Source: Candidatus Kapaibacterium sp.
GTDB taxonomy: Bacteria; Bacteroidota; Ignavibacteria; Kapaibacteriales; UBA2268
Direction: 5' to 3'
Assembly: GCA_026390695.1 (NCBI GenBank)
Contig: JAPLFL010000118.1
Span: forward strand, 62,001 to 126,000
Length of the DNA: 64,000 nt
The notes under the pieces: generated by a model
The model's input: only the letters and a program-made list of their open reading frames with translations
Database searches by the model: none
Told to the model about the DNA's origin: nothing
Translations under genes and position numbers: made by a program
Part shown: piece by piece, positions 61,018 through 64,000 of the stretch
Layout: each line of letters starts with the position of its first letter
Numbering within the stretch: position 1 is the first letter of the stretch

Positions 61018-64000
61018 ATGGCAAAAAGTGTACGTCTTCTTATACTTTCAAATATTTTGCTTTTGTTTTTTAGTAGCGGTTTATTCGCTACTAAAAAATC
61101 ATCATTTGAAGGTGTTCATTTTATGATTGCTTTCATGCAGAATGAAATTTCGATCGATAATTCTGCTGAAACGAAAATCTATGTCACTACTGCTGCCACT
61201 GCTGCTAATTTCACTATCTCTTATCCCGGGACAACACAACAATATTCAATTTATAAAAATCAAGTAATCGAAATTCAATTTGATCCTAATTATTTTCAAA
61301 CAAGCACATCAGAGATAGTCTCATACTATGTTGCAGAGCTTACATCCGATTCTCCTGTAACTGTTTATGCTTTCAACTCACAACAGCAGACTTCCGATTC
61401 ATATTCTATTATTCCGATAGCCTACTGGGGCACTCAATATGTTGCAATGGCAATGCCGAATGATCAGTATAATGCTGGTTCGGATCCATCTTTGGTCTAT
61501 CCGCGCAGAGGTGAATTTTTGTTTATTGCTTCCGAAGATGGCACTGATATTACATTTTCACCAAGAGTACCGACAGCAGCTGGGAAATTGCCCGGAAAAT
61601 TTTATAAAGTGACTTTGAACAAAGGACAATGCTATCAGGTACAAAGTATGGATGGTCCGCGTGGCAGCTATGATCTGACCGGAACAATTGTTAATTCCAA
61701 TAAACCAATCGGATTTTTAAGCGGACATGTTCGAGCCTCTGTAATTTTGAACGGACATGATTCGAAAAATCATCTCGCTGAAATGCTGCTGCCAACTGAT
61801 GCCTGGGGGAATGCGTATATCTCGGTTCCTTTTAATGTGAATACTTGGGGTGATTTTTTTAAAATAACGACTATCAAGGATAGTACTACTATTTCACTAC
61901 AAACTGATAATGGTACACTTGATACAACATTTGTGAAAGCTGGATCCTTTGCCGAATTTGCTTATATTAATTCTGCAGCGGTATGGCGGGCTAACAAACC
62001 ATTCCAAATTTGTCAATTTATGATGCAGGGCCCTGGCTCACTATTCTCGACATCGTTCGATCCTTGTATGGTGAATTTACCAGCTATAGGACAATTTATT
62101 CAGAGTGTAACTTATACAACTCCTGATAATCCTTCTGCATCAGGTATTTCGAATCACTATGTCAGTATCGTAGCCACTGCCGAAGCTGTTTCAAATTTAA
62201 GAATGGACGGTTCACTAATTAGTTTATCAACGAAATTAAGCTCCCAGAATATTTTTGGTAATGGATATTATTTTGTAACGATGAGTTCACCGTTTGGAAC
62301 TCATACAATTAGCTGTGACACCGGTCAATTCTCATGTATCATGTTCGGAAAAGGTAACTATGATGCTTATGCTATGAATATTGGTTCTTCATTGAATAAT
62401 CCATTTAAAAAAGATACTATTGCTCCAAAGTTTGCATGCAGTGTCAATTGCGGGGATTTATCAATTACTATAAGCGAGACTTTGGACTCAATAAATAGTG
62501 GAATTAATTATGTTAATGTCTATCAGGACAGTACTTTTAATTATTCATATAATATCACCAATTTAACTGATTTCACCAATGTTGTGAATGTGTCTGCCAG
62601 TCCTACTGACAAGACAAAACCCGCAAAAATCGTCATCGGATATAGCGATAAGAATGGCAATGGATCGAGGTATTCATATACTTATAATCCTCCGGGTATG
62701 ACTATTATTGATAACTATGATTACGGCTATGTCCGTGGCAAAGACACGGCTTGTACCATCATTTATGTTTATAATAAAGGCAAAGATTCTGTAAAATTCA
62801 ACGCAATGTCCCTTGATTCGGACTCAAGGCTGACAGCGAAATCCACTACTCTTCCAAAATGGATAAGTCCGGGTGATAGCATTCCTGTTACTCTTTGCTT
62901 TATTCCGAATTTTACAAGCAATTCTTTTTCGTATAATCTCAATTTAATGTTTGACTGCAATATCACAAAAGTAGTTAATATCAAAGGCAGAGTATTAAAT
63001 CCTCAGATAATGACTTTAGGACATGATTTTGGTAAATGCAGAATTGGAGATACAATTTGCAGCTATGTAAAATTTTATAATACAGGTAACTCTGTAATCA
63101 CTATCACATCTGTTCAATTTCCGCAACCATCGCAATTTTACTATGATACTACCGGATTATTCCCAATTAAATTCAACCCCGGAGATTCGCTTTACATTTT
63201 AGCTTGTTTTTCAGCACAAACTTTAAATCCTTCTTCTAATTCTATTAAATTTATTAATTCGGAAGGATTGGACGCCACAGCCGATGTAAAAGGCATTGGT
63301 ACTGCACCTAAAATAAGTTCTGTCATGTATGACTGGGACAGGCAGAGAATCGGTACTACAAATGTTAAAACATTATATTTAAAAAATTCAGGTACATGTA
63401 CCGGAAAAATTACTTTAATAAATAAAATCGTGAGGGACTCTGCTGCTTTTAATGATTCTCAATTTATAGATTCAGTCTTTACAATATTACAAAATGATTC
63501 GGTTGGCATCCAGTGCGCATTTTTGCCTCAAGACACAGTAATTTATAATTATTTTGCAAATTATCTGGTTGATTGGAAATTCCATGATACCGTGTCCATA
63601 AAATTCTCAGGACTTGGGACAGTACCAGTTATTAAAACAAAGGATGTAATTTTTGATACCACCGGAATAATGAGAACGACAAATCTCCAAAAAAGGCTTG
63701 TATATTCAACCGGAAACGAAAAGTTGACTATTGATTCGGCTTATTATTTTGCAGGGGATTCTTCAGCCTTTACAGTCGATTATTCGGTATTCAAGAATAA
63801 GGTAGTTCCATTTTATGATTCTCTATTGGTTCCCGTTGGTTTTGTACCAAAAACAATTGGAGCCCATGAAATGATTATAGCGTTGGTTAGTGACCCGAAT
63901 CCGGCTTTCAATCGGTCTTTGTCTTACATTAAACTCCGCGGATTCTGTATTCCGCTTGATACACCGAGAATCGAATTTCAGATTCTTCCACCAAATGAAT
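61018..64000 (+). CDS. Large surface protein: IgGFc-binding-like domain plus choice-of-anchor-D repeats (runs off window)
   Basis: 994 codons to the right edge with no stop, so the gene is partial. The ATG at 61018 has an AGGAG ribosome-binding site. A signal peptide (LILSNILLLFFSSGLFA) is followed by a domain of about 330 residues that resembles the IgGFc-binding N-terminal family (VYAFNSQQQTSDSYSIIP; GTQYVAMAMPND; FLSGHVRASV; HLAEMLLPTDAWGNAYI). From about residue 560 it contains repeated beta domains of about 100 residues with the choice-of-anchor-D pattern (YDYGYVRGKDTACTIIYVYN; HDFGKCRIGDTICSYVKFYN). A type IX sorting domain would be expected at the unseen C terminus. It is likely an adhesin or matrix protein. 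Confidence 0.85.
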   Translation, partial: MAKSVRLLILSNILLLFFSSGLFATKKSSFEGVHFMIAFMQNEISIDNSAETKIYVTTAATAANFTISYPGTTQQYSIYKNQVIEIQFDPNYFQTSTSEIVSYYVAELTSDSPVTVYAFNSQQQTSDSYSIIPIAYWGTQYVAMAMPNDQYNAGSDPSLVYPRRGEFLFIASEDGTDITFSPRVPTAAGKLPGKFYKVTLNKGQCYQVQSMDGPRGSYDLTGTIVNSNKPIGFLSGHVRASVILNGHDSKNHLAEMLLPTDAWGNAYISVPFNVNTWGDFFKITTIKDSTTISLQTDNGTLDTTFVKAGSFAEFAYINSAAVWRANKPFQICQFMMQGPGSLFSTSFDPCMVNLPAIGQFIQSVTYTTPDNPSASGISNHYVSIVATAEAVSNLRMDGSLISLSTKLSSQNIFGNGYYFVTMSSPFGTHTISCDTGQFSCIMFGKGNYDAYAMNIGSSLNNPFKKDTIAPKFACSVNCGDLSITISETLDSINSGINYVNVYQDSTFNYSYNITNLTDFTNVVNVSASPTDKTKPAKIVIGYSDKNGNGSRYSYTYNPPGMTIIDNYDYGYVRGKDTACTIIYVYNKGKDSVKFNAMSLDSDSRLTAKSTTLPKWISPGDSIPVTLCFIPNFTSNSFSYNLNLMFDCNITKVVNIKGRVLNPQIMTLGHDFGKCRIGDTICSYVKFYNTGNSVITITSVQFPQPSQFYYDTTGLFPIKFNPGDSLYILACFSAQTLNPSSNSIKFINSEGLDATADVKGIGTAPKISSVMYDWDRQRIGTTNVKTLYLKNSGTCTGKITLINKIVRDSAAFNDSQFIDSVFTILQNDSVGIQCAFLPQDTVIYNYFANYLVDWKFHDTVSIKFSGLGTVPVIKTKDVIFDTTGIMRTTNLQKRLVYSTGNEKLTIDSAYYFAGDSSAFTVDYSVFKNKVVPFYDSLLVPVGFVPKTIGAHEMIIALVSDPNPAFNRSLSYIKLRGFCIPLDTPRIEFQILPPNE

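Noticed and set aside
61018-64000. Short frame on the minus strand near 62769-62984
   Set aside because: It is antisense to a clear long coding frame and has no support.

Overview
The window is AT-rich chromosomal DNA from a Gram-negative (diderm) bacterium of the Bacteroidota/Chlorobiota/Ignavibacteriota (FCB) group. Several exported proteins (M14 and M1 peptidases, a GEVED protein) end in the C-terminal sorting domain used by the type IX secretion system. There are also lipoproteins, beta-barrel outer-membrane proteins and envelope transport parts (LolC/E, MlaE, an OstA/LptA-like protein), and atpD-atpC stands apart from the other ATP synthase genes, as in Chlorobi-type genomes. I cannot name the species; Ignavibacteria or Kapabacteria would fit, but that is inference.

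Layout. 1-6.1 kb: an OPT transporter running off the left edge, a TPR protein, an M15 peptidase, a J-domain coiled-coil protein, an AhpD-like protein and atpC-atpD. 6.1-9.7 kb: an accessory zone of nested palindromes, tandem arrays, a small antitoxin-like gene, a dead REP-associated (RAYT/IS200-like) transposase inside inverted repeats, and a gene fragment cut off by a repeat. 9.7-12.9 kb: a FadL-like porin, a Tyr/Ser/Asn-rich lipoprotein and tRNA-Leu(UAA). 13-14.1 kb: degenerate repeats. 14.1-18.4 kb: an operon (DUF1573, LolC/E permease, PAP2 phosphatase, DprE1-like oxidase). 18.4-22.6 kb: a YyaL/DUF255 protein between two repeat zones; the second holds two head-to-head minisatellites. 22.6-30.7 kb: a lipoprotein, a DUF4175-type giant, a WD40 protein and a TetR-GH13 pair. 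31-45.9 kb: mostly housekeeping (birA-coaX, rarA, ssb, cmk, an FKBP, glyS) mixed with exported proteins and a histidine kinase. 46-64 kb: a seven-PAS kinase, a GEVED protein, a dapF-capA operon, an M1 peptidase, trmB-mlaE, a PPP phosphatase, an SPFH protein, an OstA-like protein and a large surface protein running off the right edge.

Most genes serve the cell envelope or core metabolism. I saw no CRISPR array, prophage, complete insertion sequence or recognisable defence island. The most unusual content is the repeat landscape: at least four unrelated arrays with a 21-bp period (two B-DNA turns), two of them inverted against each other, several families of nested palindromes, and a REP-like hairpin placed between atpD and atpC.
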